Part shown: positions 35,941-46,016 of the stretch, piece by piece
Layout of the letters: each line of letters begins with the position of its first letter
Position numbering within the stretch: the first letter of the stretch is position 1
Source: Aralia elata
Lineage: Eukaryota > Streptophyta > Magnoliopsida > Apiales > Araliaceae
Assembly: GCA_034770075.1 (NCBI GenBank)
Contig: CM068382.1
Span: forward strand, 4,992,001-5,056,000
Direction of reading: 5' to 3'
DNA length: 64,000 nt
Position numbers and translations under genes: made by a program
Notes under the pieces: generated by a model
Databases searched by the model: none
What the model saw: only the letters and a program-made list of their open reading frames with translations
Told to the model about the DNA's origin: nothing

Positions 35941-36375
35941 TGTTAACGCCAAGATTCGACCATGCGCTTCAATCACAAAAAACGCGTCAATCCTGCACAA
36001 TAACGAGACCACACTCAGAGTTCCGGGCGATTTTGCCGCGGGGGGATAGCTCAGGTGTGAGAATTAGTACATGTTGTCTCAAGGTGTGTAACAATGGAGG
36101 TTTATAGCTCTAGTATTAGATTTTGTATTACATTTGAAATGAGAGGAAAACCTTGTATTTATACCTCATCACCCACTTATTGCGCCTGGACCCCACTTGA
36201 CAGCTTAATATTCTATCACCATCAATCAAATCATGCAAACCAATTCGGTTGAATTACAAGTCAATCTAGCCATGAAGGTACATTTCTTAACTGGATTGTC
36301 CCCAGCTAACAAAGACTTCCACGTAGGGTAAAGTCCTCCACGTGGGGTCGGGCTTCCCGAACCCATGTCTTAACA
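35941..36375 (-). repeat. Left LTR-like terminus (minus orientation)
   Basis: 435 bp; read on the minus strand it begins TGTTAAGACATGGGTTCGGG, contains a TATA-type GGTATAAATAC about half way, and ends GGCGTTAACA. It is followed inward by a minus-strand tract GAGTAGGGGGCAA, resembling a polypurine tract. Confidence 0.8.
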
Positions 36376-36573
36376 TTGCCCCCTACTCTTTTATTATAAA
36401 AAGGGAGATATAATAAAGAGTACAAAAATAAAACTGATCCGTTAGTTTGGGATCCAAACGGCTCCTTATGATGTAACCGCCCCAAAGAATGTGGCCCATT
36501 CAAATCCGTCTTGGAACCAAACCCGCCATCATTGCCCCACGTGCCCCCTAAGGATCCACCATAATCAATAAAA

Positions 36574-36595
36574 TGGCGCCGTCAGTGGGAATCGT
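36574..36595 (+). other. Gypsy-type primer-binding-site-like string
   Basis: TGGCGCCGTCAGTGGGAATC resembles the TGGCGCCGT...GGGGA leader found directly after the 5' LTR of many plant Ty3/Gypsy (Tat/Athila-like) elements. Here it lies about 200 bp from the inverted LTR instead of next to an LTR in plus orientation. Confidence 0.55.
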
Positions 36596-36994
36596 GCCGA
36601 TTTTAAAGGGTTACATTCAATAAAATTGATTTGCCCCCAAAAATCGACCGCCACTTTTCAGATCTGATTTCTCAAACCCTTGAAGCTGTTCTATGTGTTC
36701 CCAACCTTTTACTGCAACCTCACCACAACTCCGACAAATATTCTCCAGTTAACCTCACTCTCAGACGATCAATGGCAACAACATACGCCTCTAGTTCTTC
36801 CAACCCCTCCAAAACCCACCGCCTCCGCAGTTGCCGCTACTGTGCTTCCTGCTCCCGCCATAGCCGTGACAACAGTCGCCGCCGGTACTAGTTCCACCTC
36901 TCAAGGCCCTAGTACCACCTTCTAAGGCCCCATTACAAGCTCTGATTTTCCCGACAATCCTTTCTCTATTCTTTCGCCAAAAACTTAAGCCGAA

Positions 36995-37324
36995 TTGGAG
37001 AACATAAAAATGATGGAGGAGTATTCGGCTGAGAAATCGTACACACACATTAACACCAAGTCTTGCATCAGAACTCAAAATCTTGCCGTCATACGCAAAT
37101 TGTACCAAATCCCCATTACTTATGGGATTCGTACAGCCAATCTGAATGAAAGAATGTACCGCCGCCCCAATGGCTGGACCGCCGTCTCGTCTCATGTTCT
37201 AAAGTACGGGCTTCGTTTCCCCCTTCGTCCTTTCATCTTAACTTTTCTCAGCATTGTCGGGGTCGGACTCGCCCAACTCGTCCCCAACTCTTTTATTAAT
37301 CTAGTCTGCTTCATAGTATTCTGA
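36995..37324 (+). pseudogene. ORF with 'putative gypsy-type transposon' domain (degraded)
   Basis: The translated strand contains NGWTAVSSHVLKYGLRFPLR and PFILTFLSIVGVGLAQLVPN, the YGLRFPL.PF......G....QL.PN pattern of the plant gypsy-associated domain (Pfam PF04195 type, recalled, not searched). The preceding (36631-36925) and following (37753-38040) short frames may belong to the same gag-like region, broken by stops and shifts. No protease, RT or integrase is present. Confidence 0.6.
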
Positions 37325-38323
37325 CATGATTGCAAAGTCAAACTATCCTTGGAATTCTTCTTTGCTATGTTTACGAGAGTCCAGGTTCCGTTAGATCAGT
37401 AAACTACCAGTCAAAGGAGCCCAAAAGCGGTCCCTGATGAAAACTCCTACCAGCAACAATGGATGACACTCACACTGGTTTTACATCAGAAGTCCCGACA
37501 TCGGTGCAATTTTGGATTGGATCGGCTTCTCGAATAACACCAACAATATCGAAGGATTCCCGGTCGAACGTTTTGAAGAGTTCAAAATCTTTGTCGGGAT
37601 GATGCCAGAAGAAGAATAGGACTTCGAACTCCTCGACAACCAAACATGGTTATACAATCATGGGCGTAAGTTCCGAACTCTTTTATACATATATTTTTAC
37701 CATGTCTAAAACCCCCCATTAAAATGTACTAACTCAAACTCTTCATTCTTCAGTGTCGCTTATCAAACCAACTGCTCCAGTTGACATCGGGCGAACGACT
37801 TCTCTGCCCAATGAGCTAAACTTCGTCGACTCCGAAGCTATTTCAGAAGTCGGACCTTCAACCAAAGAGTCGATCGTCGCCCGCCCAATCACAGCTATCC
37901 CCATGTCCCAAACGTCTAAGAAGAGCACCTTGGAGATGAACAGGTCGGAGAAGATGGCTCTAATGATAAAAAAACAACTTCGCAAGAAGTCTTCGGCCAA
38001 ATCTTTGATGATACCCATTCCTGATCTGATTCCTCTATAAATCATCGTTGAGGAGAAGACCGAAGATGAAATACTGGAGCCACTTACAAAAAGGCCTCGC
38101 AGAGAAGCTTTTTCTTCTTCGGCACCTCCTCCTCCACCTGCCCCCACTCAACAGGTCGAGACCCATCAAGGTGAACCTCAACCTTCAAACCTTTCATCCA
38201 GTAACATTCCCAAACCCCGAACCTTATGGCCCAAGAATCCAACCGATTCGTTCCCATACGACCTTATCGATCACTTTATCCTGTCTGCCGACAACGATCG
38301 CTTCAAAGACCATATGAGGGCAA

Positions 38324-38758
38324 TGTTAGGACATGGGTTCGGGAGGCCCGACCCCACGTGGAGGACTTGACCCTACGTGGAGGTCTTTGTTAACTGGGGA
38401 CAGTCCAGTTAAGGAATGTAACTTCCTGACTAGGTTGACTTGTAACTCAACCGAATTGGTTTGCATGATTTAATTGATGGTGATAGAATATTAAGCTGTC
38501 AAGTGGGGTCCAGGCGCAATAAGTGGGTGATGAGGTATAAATATAAGGCTTCTCTCTCATTTCAAATGTAATGCAAAATCTAACACTAGAGCTATAAACC
38601 TCCATTGTTACACACCTTGAGACAACATGTACTAATTCTCACGCCTGAGCTATCCCCCGGCGACAAAACCGCCCGGAACTCTGAGTGTGGTCTCGTTATT
38701 GTGTAGGATTGACGCGTTTTTTGTGATTGAAGTGCGTGATCGAATCTTGATGTTAACA
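38324..38758 (+). repeat. Right LTR-like terminus (plus orientation)
   Basis: 435 bp, the same length as the left copy. Begins TGTTAGGACATGGGTTCGGG after the tract ATGAGGGCAA, has GGTATAAATATAAGG (about 38535) as a likely TATA region, and ends TTGATGTTAACA. No primer site follows, so it behaves as a 3' LTR. Confidence 0.8.
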
Positions 38759-38763
38759 TAACA

Positions 38764-39960
38764 TATACTTGACCACTACATAATGTTATATAAAAAAAGT
38801 CCATATGATAGTCAAGAAAACAATAAATGATCATGTCTTACTGAATAACACAAAATAAACTCATTATCACCATTTTAATTTTACAATTACGATGTCTTAT
38901 GATTCATAAGGTTCATCTGCCTAGTGATTTTAGTTAATTGTTCATGCTAAAAAAATTATTGCTCATTCTAAATTAATTTGCTGAATGTCACGATTTGAAT
39001 AATATTTTGATAGAATACACTATAATTTATCTAATACAATAATTAATTCTTCTTCTTAATTTTTTTTCCTGACAATATGTTATCATCTTTAAAATGTTAT
39101 ACTCACTATTTTAAAATTAAATATTACAAGATTTAAACTTTGTATAATAAACTAGCATGAAAATATCAACAAAAGTAACAGTTTATTACAAACTAAGAGC
39201 ATTATAATACAAGAAATTAAATAAGAGGTAATGTCCTTAAGTGCCTAGTATCAAACTGATATGCTCATCAGAAACATATGGCATCAAAGTATCACTATAC
39301 TTCACTAGATGTTTCAAAAAGAAAAATATACTTAATTGGACATTTTATGGGATAAAATAATTAAAAATCATTTTAAATGTGTATATAAACATCATATTTT
39401 TTTAAACATGTTGAAGGATAAATTAGACATTTGATAAATGATTGAACTCATTTCACATTAAATGAGAGTATATTAGTCGCTTTATTACTTTTGAGTGTCC
39501 AACCAATACTTGAGGGTGTGCATATATCAACTCTTTAAAAGTAATGGTAAATTAAGAACATCGTATAATTTTATAGTCTTAATATAGAAATATATCTCTA
39601 ATTTTAGAATAAATTAAAAAAGAAAATATATTTCTAATTTTGAAATGGGAAGAGTATAAGTATTATTCATTATGTTCCAAAATTAGAGATACAATTTGAC
39701 TTTTGAGGTCAAACGCATATTAAACTTTAAAATTAGTATGACTCATAAATTTTTTAAATAAAATAAATTTTATGATTAATAGTTTTTATTATATACTATA
39801 TAATTATAATAATTGTATCAATTAAAATCAAATAAATTTATATTAATTTTAAATTTAATAAGTCATCGTTTGATCTTAAAAGTCAAATTATATCTCTAAT
39901 TTTGGAAACCCCGGATTTGGAAGGAATGGATTTCGGTATTTGACAGCTGGAAATCCACAA
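38764..39960. other. AT-rich spacer upstream of the bZIP gene
   Basis: No protein-like ORF. The distal bZIP promoter lies here. It contains the MITE at 39674-39909 and, just left of it (39585-39650), degenerate copies of the same ATATCTCTAATTTT string. Confidence 0.45.
39674..39909. mobile_element. MITE with ~40-bp inverted ends
   Basis: GTTCCAAAATTAGAGATACA at the left and its inverted counterpart ATATCTCTAATTTTGGAAAC at the right. The arms extend about 40 bp inward (including TTTGACTTTTGAGGTCAAAC). The outermost Stowaway CTCCCTC portion is worn, so the exact ends and TA duplication are uncertain. It lies about 60 bp upstream of the bZIP TATA box. Confidence 0.65.
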
Positions 39961-39969
39961 AGCCTTCAG

Positions 39970-39976
39970 TATAAAA
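39970..39976 (+). promoter_or_regulatory. TATA box of the bZIP gene
   Basis: TATAAAA in the context TTCAGTATAAAACCCC, about 645 bp before the main ATG. This predicts a leader near 600 nt, long enough for the uORF at 40374 and usual for S1 bZIP genes. Confidence 0.6.
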
Positions 39977-40373
39977 CCCCATTTTCAGGCCTCCAGTTAA
40001 TTAATCCGAACTTTCTCCATATCGCCCATTGGATTTCGCCTTGCTGTAAGTTTCAGTTATTTCCAATATCCTCTTCCTTTCATTTTTATTTCTTAATGTC
40101 TTTAGACTGCTTTATACGTATGTTTTAATTTTCTGATGATTATTCGGTTTATAAATTATTTCAGTTCTAACAATTCATCTTATCATCAGATCATTTGACC
40201 GTTATTCTCCGCTCGAATCAGCAACTAGAAAAGTGTATCGCATATATTAATTTAGGTTTCGTGAGCCTCTAATTTCAATTTGTTATCTGTTTTTGGTGTT
40301 TTTGTTAGGTGATCCAACGATCCAATGATTCTAGGTGTTATACAGTCGAAACCCAACGTATTGTTATAGAATC

Positions 40374-40466
40374 ATGAATTATTATTACTCTGTCCTCATG
40401 CGTCGAATTCGCATTCTTCATTCATTTTCCGTTGTATTCCTCTACTGGTTTTACGTTTTTTCATGA
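40374..40466 (+). promoter_or_regulatory. Sucrose-control (SC) conserved-peptide uORF in the bZIP leader
   Basis: A 30-codon uORF, ATG to TGA, ends HSFSVVFLYWFYVFS. This is the conserved C-terminal core of the SC-peptide in the leaders of all Arabidopsis S1 bZIPs. In that family high sucrose makes the nascent peptide stall the ribosome, which lowers translation of the main bZIP ORF (sucrose-induced repression of translation). The stop is 148 nt before the main ATG, and the stalling C-terminus is intact. The N-terminal part is shorter than in bZIP11 (about 42 aa there). The uORF is in a different frame from the main ORF. The function here is inferred from the family. Confidence 0.93.
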
Positions 40467-40614
40467 ATTCGCCCTTTTGCATTCAATCTCAATTCCTCAC
40501 TATAAACCCTAATTTTCTCCATTCAACTCTCAAAACCCCTAATCAAATCTAACGATTCCATTTTCACCATCCAAACATACATTAATTGAAAAAAGGAAAA
40601 CCAATTTAAGAAAG

Positions 40615-41055
40615 ATGGCATCAGTCCAACAGCAAGTGAATAATTCAGCCTCTGCTGGTGACCAACAATTCATGAACTTCGATGAAAAAAAGAGGAAGAG
40701 GATGATATCGAACCGTGAATCAGCTAGGAGATCACGAATGAAGAAGCAGCAGCGCGTGGAGGAATTGATTAGCCTAGTGAGCCAATTGCAAAACCAGAAC
40801 AAGCTTCTTATGCAGAAGATCAATGAAGTCACAAATATGTTTGTTGGCGTGGCATCCGAGAATAATGTTTTGAGAGCTCAGCTTTCCGAATTGACTGATA
40901 GGCTATGCTCGTTGAATTCAGTTCTACACATTGCGGAGGAGATGAGTGGAGTTGCCATGGATATTCCTGAACTGCCGGATACTTTACTGGAACCGTGGCA
41001 GCTTCCTTGTCCGGTACAGCCTATCATGACATCCGCTAATATGTTCAATTTCTGA
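40615..41055 (+). CDS. S1-group bZIP transcription factor (146 aa, intronless)
   Basis: Relative of Arabidopsis bZIP1/2/11/44/53, nuclear factors of the C/S1 network that adjust amino-acid and sugar metabolism under low energy and usually act as heterodimers with group C bZIPs. The basic region (about 25-45) has the invariant N-x7-R (N33, R41) in NRESARRSR. A long leucine zipper follows, with heptad positions at L51, L58, L65, V72, V79, L86 and L93. The C-terminus is LLEPWQLPCP...NMFNF. Absence of introns, length near 145-170 aa and the SC-uORF upstream all fit group S1. The start is the first ATG in frame (context AAAGATGGC). I cannot tell which member of the group it is. Confidence 0.95.
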   Translation: MASVQQQVNNSASAGDQQFMNFDEKKRKRMISNRESARRSRMKKQQRVEELISLVSQLQNQNKLLMQKINEVTNMFVGVASENNVLRAQLSELTDRLCSLNSVLHIAEEMSGVAMDIPELPDTLLEPWQLPCPVQPIMTSANMFNF

Positions 41056-42341
41056 ATACAACTGTCTTCGATGATGTTGAAGTGCTGATCTATATTTATA
41101 TTGCAGTTTTTAAGTTTTGGCTTGGGTTGTTATAATTTATACGGTTGTTATTTTTATTGTTGGAGTCAGATATTAGCTTGGTTTGTTTAGGAGTTCTTGC
41201 TTAATTATGTTTATACTGTCTTTTGGGATCTATGAATTTCAATTAATAATGTAAGTTGGTTTGTTTCAATCTGTTGAATGTACTAGTTTTCTGGATATCA
41301 GTAGGTTGATTTATCATCAATGATATCATTCTATTACTATTTCACTTTGAATATGTTTGAATTTCTATGTTGTGAGGATTCATATTGATCTCCTCACTCA
41401 GTGTCACACCTCAAACAACGGAAAACCTTGGGTGGCAAAATTCGAGTGGTATAATGGGGAATGCTCATTTGTGATTACTTGCCCAAATTCATTTGAGATT
41501 TCCTCTTTATAATGGAGAAACAGTAAGTGGCTTTTGCAACTTAGTCTACTTAACTTACGCTCAAGTCTGAAATGGATGCGATGGCCCTTGTTTAAATTAA
41601 GCATATTAGATTAGCGCTCTTGTAGGTCATCGAAGGTACCTAATGTGTAAGTTTGAATTTATGAAAAAACAGAACATATACTCAGTTTGTGAAGCTAACA
41701 ACTTTGTTGGTCTTTTCTTTCTCATGTTTTGCTTCTTGGATGTTTTAAGTATATTAGAATTTAGAAACTCTTTTGGATCCAGAAGCAACAGGGGCCATGA
41801 TTGCTAAAAGCATGAACTTATGTTTTAATGCAGCCACTAGTTTTGACACTTGAAAGGAAGGAAGAATAAATCTAACTAGATTCTGTTTATTGGTTGATGA
41901 AGATCGTACACTGCTTTAAAAGCCATCTCTTGTTTTTTTTCCCTTGAATTTCTTTGGATCAAGCCTTTCTTACCCAACTTTTGTTGGCCATGCTATCAAT
42001 TCTTGAATTTATTTGGATCAAGCCTTTCTTACCTAACTTTTGTGGACCGTGCTAACAATATTCGTGGAGATAGTAGTCGTTATTAGCTAAAGTCTTTCTT
42101 GTTTAACAGTCTAATTGTCTCCAAAATGTAACATGATAAAATGTAGAAGCTAAATTATAATATCTATCACTAGCTGATTTGAATTGGGAATAAGATTTAT
42201 TGGAGAAAAAAATTTAATATAAGGAGCCACAAATAAAAAGCTACTAGCCTTTATTGTTGTATTCTGCATTTTCCCCATTATTTTTGTATGATGCCCTTTC
42301 ACCCTCTAGCTACAAATCTTTCAGAATATGCAATGCAGTCC
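41056..42341. other. Spacer between two convergent genes
   Basis: 3' UTR and flanking DNA of the bZIP (plus) and the membrane-protein gene (minus). No protein-like ORF. A short direct duplication occurs near 41946-42050 (TTTGGATCAAGCCTTTCTTACC twice, with AACTTTTGTGG following), about 55 bp apart. Confidence 0.45.
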
Positions 42342-43065
42342 TTACAACTCCTTCTGTATAGATACTGGATAAGAGTTGGTTTCTCCATAAACAAGGTGAA
42401 GCAAGTATTGCACTCCTTTTCCCACATCATATACCATTAGTCCCATCCTACTTCCAACCCAACTCCCTAACTGGCTTCCCACAAGAAAACCAACCCACCT
42501 AAGTTTTCCTTCTCCAATAATCCCTCCAACATAAGCCCCCAAAAATGTACCCGTTCCCCTTGTAATCCCCTCTAATAAGCTACCCCCAACATAAAGGGTT
42601 TCAAAAAAGTCCCACCCTGATGATAAAATAGGACCCATAATATGCTTTGCCTCCATAGATGCACGCCTCGCAGCTGCATTTCCCTTTTCTTTAGCAGTCT
42701 TGATGGCTTCTTCAACACTCTGGTCTCCAGACAATGCTTCCCTCATGGCTGCCTTAGTCTCGTCGGCTCTCACTTTATGTACATGAACTGCTCTGGTGTA
42801 GTAGAGATAGAGCTTCAAAAGTTCTTTGATAACGCATGCTACGGTTCCATAGTTCATGTCAAAGCAGTTCAAGCAGGTGAAGCTATTGGTCCAAGTCTTC
42901 GAAGAAGACTCTTCACCTACTAATTGACGGCATTTTTCAGCTGTGAAGTGAAAAAAAGAAGAAGATCAGATCAGTATAATGCAGCAAATCAAATCAGATA
43001 AATGTACCTGTGAAGCTCAGAACAAGGGTGCCAAACATCAAGAGGAATTGTAGCCTCATTTTCAT
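42342..43065 (-). CDS. Uncharacterised plant secreted/membrane protein, two exons (218 aa)
   Basis: Exon 1 43065-43008 and exon 2 42940-42342, joined by a 67-bp GT-AG intron with phase kept. The N-terminus MKMRLQFLLMFGTLVLSFT looks like a cleavable signal peptide, followed by a short Cys-containing segment (AEKCRQL, FTCLNCFD). Next comes an Arg/Lys/Glu-rich helical region (ETKAAMREALSGDQSVEEA), then a Gly-rich hydrophobic block (about 130-205: GTGTFLGAYVGGIIGEGKLR, VGFLVGSQLGSWVGSRMGLM) with GxxxG-like spacing that could form one or two membrane helices. I do not recognise a named family; similar proteins of unknown function occur in other plants to my recollection. Secretory-pathway location is inferred from the signal peptide. 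Confidence 0.8.
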
Positions 43066-43680
43066 GCGTTACACTTCTTCAGATCAAAGATTAGAGGGAA
43101 AACTTGACTTTATTATTTTTTGACTAATTGCTATAGAATGAAGCTTCTGGTATTTAAAACATACAGTAGTAGGAAAATTAGAAATGAGGGAAAAGAATCT
43201 AGACATATGTGGAATAAAGGGTGAAAGGAAATTGAGAAGCAAAGTAAGCATCAAATTCCAGGAACCATGAAATTCAAGACTGAAGATAAAGGACTGTAAC
43301 ATAAATTTCTACCAAATACTGCAATTCTTCCAACCTTTATGTCGCTCATCAGTGCAAGAATAGTGACTATTTTATGTGATTAATATGACGAACAACCAAA
43401 ACGAAAACGGTTCCTTGTTGTGTAGGAAATATTTTGATAACTTCAGCTAATCTTCCTCTTATTCTTTTATCATTTGATGATCTGTGTATATAATCCTTAG
43501 CTATATAAACTCAGAATTCTTCCTCTAAAGATAAGAAAAATAGAAAAATAACTATGTATTCTCCTTCCATTAGAAAAGGGTGTCCTGCTTTTGTGATATA
43601 TTTTTCTTTATTATTTACAAATTTTGATGCTTGCCTAAGACACACTTAAGCATAATTCTCTCAAATTTAAATTATTAATA

Positions 43681-43942
43681 CTCCCTCAGTTCCAAAAATA
43701 TGAAAATATGATAATTATTGCATTTTTTAAGTCAATTTAATACATTTTCAAATTCAAAATTGCATGAATTGTTTTAATTTTAGTTAATACAAATAATGAA
43801 TATTGTAAATTACCTAAACATATTGTTTATTGTGAGATTTATTATTTTATAATTTTTGGTGAATCATTTTAATTTTGAGTTTGAAAAAGTCAAAATTGCT
43901 TTTAAAAATTAACAATGATATTATAATTTAGATCGAATGTAG
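43681..43942. mobile_element. Stowaway-like MITE (262 bp)
   Basis: Starts CTCCCTCAGTTCCAAAAATA after TA and ends near AGATCGAATGTAG before TA; the interior is palindromic in parts (AAGTCAATTT... vs ...GTCAAAATTGC). The right terminus is worn. It belongs to a different subfamily from the 258-bp copies. Confidence 0.65.
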
Positions 43943-44714
43943 TATTATTTAATTGTGACTTGTACAAATCTTTTTATTATTTTATTTTTCTTTTGCTAAT
44001 TTAATCTTAAACGAAAGAGGAAAAAAGAGTAAAAGACTTTCATAACTACAACTTAAAAGTTGGAATAGTCGAGAATTGGTATCAATTATCATGATGTTTA
44101 AGAGTATATTACTTGGAGAGAGAGATATATTGCGAATATTTACCTTGATTTTTTGATTGTCAGTTATCTAAATAAGTATTGCTGGTAACTTACCTTTTTA
44201 AAGATATGTATAATAAACGAGGTTCTCCTATAATTTCTACTTGAAAAGTGATATATATAACCAATATTTACGTCGAGTTTTTGATTGTCAGTTACGTGAA
44301 TAAATATTAGTCATAATATTTTTAGAGAGATGCGTAATAAGTGAAACTTTTTTATAATTCCTATTAATCTCATATATTCATAAATTTCGTAATTATAATT
44401 TAACATAAATTTATTGTAATACAATTCAGACTACTTTTGTTTTAAAATAAATGAACAAGTTAGAGCCGCAAACGCTGTAAAAATATCATAAGATTTTTTT
44501 TAAGTTATACCACACCACGACGGAACTACTGATAATTCAGTTGGTAAACAAAACAAAAAATAAGAGAGATTGTAGCATACTACTACCAAAAAACCACCTC
44601 AATATATTCAATGAGTACAAGAAAAACCAATAAAAAAAAAAGAAGGAGAAGATATTTTCATAACAATATCTTTAAATTGGACTAACGTGGATGCCGATGA
44701 TTGGTAGATAAAGT

Positions 44715-44720
44715 GATAAG
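44715..44720 (+). promoter_or_regulatory. I-box (GATAAG) in the CP12 promoter
   Basis: GATAAG preceded by a second GATAA-type string (AGATAAAG), about 110 bp upstream of the CP12 ATG. I-boxes are frequent in light-regulated photosynthesis promoters. Functional use here is inferred only. Confidence 0.4.
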
Positions 44721-44830
44721 AAATCAATGCTCACAAATCAATACACTCCCAATTATATTTGCCAATTGCTCTTCATTTTTTATTTCATATGCTCTAAGCA
44801 TAACAAACATTCACAAAAAGTGCAATAAAA

Positions 44831-45220
44831 ATGGCTGCAACAATAGCTGGTGTTAGCCTATCAACCCCTAGAGTACTGGCCAACGCCTCGTCAGACTCAC
44901 CAAATTTCCAGTCCATTAGGGCCCCATGGCTGAACCAGCCGTGGAAGAGGTCCACCCAATTCCGGTCGGGTCGCATGGTGGTTCGACCCGTGGCAGTAGC
45001 ACCGGACCTATCGGGTAAGGTGGCGGAGAGCATCAAAGAAGCGGAGGAGGCGTGTGCGGGCGACCCGGTTAGCGGAGAGTGCGCGGCGTTGTGGGATGAG
45101 GTGGAGGAGCTGAGTGCAGCGGTTAGCCATTTGAAGGACAAGAAGAAGGGCTCCGACGCGTTGGAGGAGTACTGCAAGGATAACCCGGCGACGGATGAGT
45201 GCCGCACTTATGAAGATTGA
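44831..45220 (+). CDS. CP12: Calvin cycle protein CP12, chloroplastic (129 aa)
   Basis: CP12 is a small, mostly disordered stromal protein that binds GAPDH and phosphoribulokinase in the dark, when its cysteine pairs are oxidised, and releases them in light through thioredoxin. The first ~53 residues are a Ser/Arg-rich chloroplast transit peptide. The mature part has both cysteine pairs in place (C75/C84 and C115/C124), the GDPVSGEC and YCKDNPATDECRTYED blocks, and the central helix LWDEVEELSAA. The usual AWD_VEEL core here reads LWDEVEEL. The gene is a single exon, as is common for CP12. The ATG context AAAAATGGC is good and it is the first Met. Confidence 0.97.
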   Translation: MAATIAGVSLSTPRVLANASSDSPNFQSIRAPWLNQPWKRSTQFRSGRMVVRPVAVAPDLSGKVAESIKEAEEACAGDPVSGECAALWDEVEELSAAVSHLKDKKKGSDALEEYCKDNPATDECRTYED

Positions 45221-45569
45221 TTGTTTGGTCACATAAGACGTGGTTATCATATGTCTTTAAATAAACTTTAATTAATTGTTAGATGCTTTTTATTGTTTAT
45301 GTTTAAATTTATAAGTTAGGTTTCTTTTCTTTTTTTTTTTTAAAAAATTATTTGGCTGGAGTACAACTTGGTATGTGCTGTAACTTGGTCTGTGTTATAT
45401 CTCAGAATATACACAATACTTCCTTATTTTACTTAATTACCTTAATCTTTTTCTCTTCACACTTCAATACTTTAATTGCTACTAAATTTCAAATGACTAG
45501 TAAGCATACTTTTGCCTTTTTACGACAACAAGAAACAAATTTCACGTAAAGCAGAAAATACACTTAAAA

Positions 45570-45655
45570 AAATAAACTCACCTAAGTGAGAATCGAACTT
45601 GAGACTAAAATCACAGTACCCCACCCGGTCTTAATTACTAAATTAAAATCTCATT
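45570..45655 (-). mobile_element. Possible tRNA-derived SINE fragment
   Basis: On the minus strand TTTAGTAATTAAGACCGGGT resembles a worn pol-III A box and GTTCGATTC (45598-45590) matches the B-box consensus GTTCRANNC, about 35 nt apart, followed by CTCACTTAGGTGAG. This is the architecture of tRNA-derived plant SINE heads. It has no tRNA cloverleaf and no clear duplication, so this is tentative. Confidence 0.4.
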
Positions 45656-46016
45656 AACATTTTATGTATATAAAAACAAGAACGAAAATGGTATTAAACA
45701 ATTTGAGGTGTAAATAGCATTAAACAATTTAAACTTTTGTTTAGAGCCATTTTTATCCCTAGTTTAATTTTATAAATCGCATAAATGTCAAATCTTTAAA
45801 CTCAGATATGAGCCGATGGGATCTCTAAGAAAACTTGGTTCGGCCCCAACGGCCAACGCCATAACTTTTAAGCGAGTTAGAAGCAAAAGAGCTTGTAATA
45901 TCTTTTTCTTATGCTATATGTAGGACGTGCTGCTATAACGGAAACCAACTTGAGAAAGTGAGAAACTGGTGTCTAAAGTCTAAACTACCCCCTTCACTCC
46001 ACAAAACTCTCCACAC

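Larger units (their letters stand above)
35941..38758. mobile_element. Retroelement with inverted LTR-like ends and 5-bp target duplication
   Basis: Two 435-bp sequences, 35941-36375 and 38324-38758, match each other in inverted orientation (about 6% different by eye). Both have TGTTA...TAACA termini, and TAACA stands as a direct repeat outside both ends (35936-35940 and 38759-38763), as expected from integrase. Each LTR is preceded, on its own strand, by a purine-rich GGGCAA tract, so both look like 3' LTRs. The 1948-bp interior has a gypsy-type primer-site string (TGGCGCCGTCAGTGGGAAT, about 36574) and an ORF with a gypsy-associated domain on the plus strand, but no pol. It is most likely a rearranged non-autonomous Ty3/Gypsy-derived element. 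Confidence 0.75.
43066..44830. other. Spacer between the membrane-protein gene and CP12
   Basis: Divergent promoters of the minus-strand gene (left) and CP12 (right). Apart from the MITE at 43681-43942 it is AT-rich. GATATATAACC/GAGTTTTTGATTGTCAGTTA-type strings recur at about 44145 and 44270 (two ~110-bp related copies). No other gene is seen. Confidence 0.45.

Noticed and set aside
37743..38147. 134-aa minus-strand ORF
   Set aside because: Overlaps the plus-strand gag-like remnant in the inverted-LTR element; low-complexity Gly/Glu start, and no motif recognised.
35941..38758. A cut-and-paste DNA transposon with 435-bp terminal inverted repeats
   Set aside because: The ends have LTR anatomy (TG...CA, internal TATA, purine tract), the duplication is 5 bp, and the interior has a gypsy-type primer string and domain; a DNA transposon is therefore less likely, though not excluded.
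44794..45207. 137-aa minus-strand ORF across CP12
   Set aside because: Antisense shadow of the CP12 coding region, whose sense product is unmistakable.
45570..45655. A tRNA gene at the A/B-box-like strings
   Set aside because: No cloverleaf can be drawn and the A box is worn; kept only as a tentative SINE.
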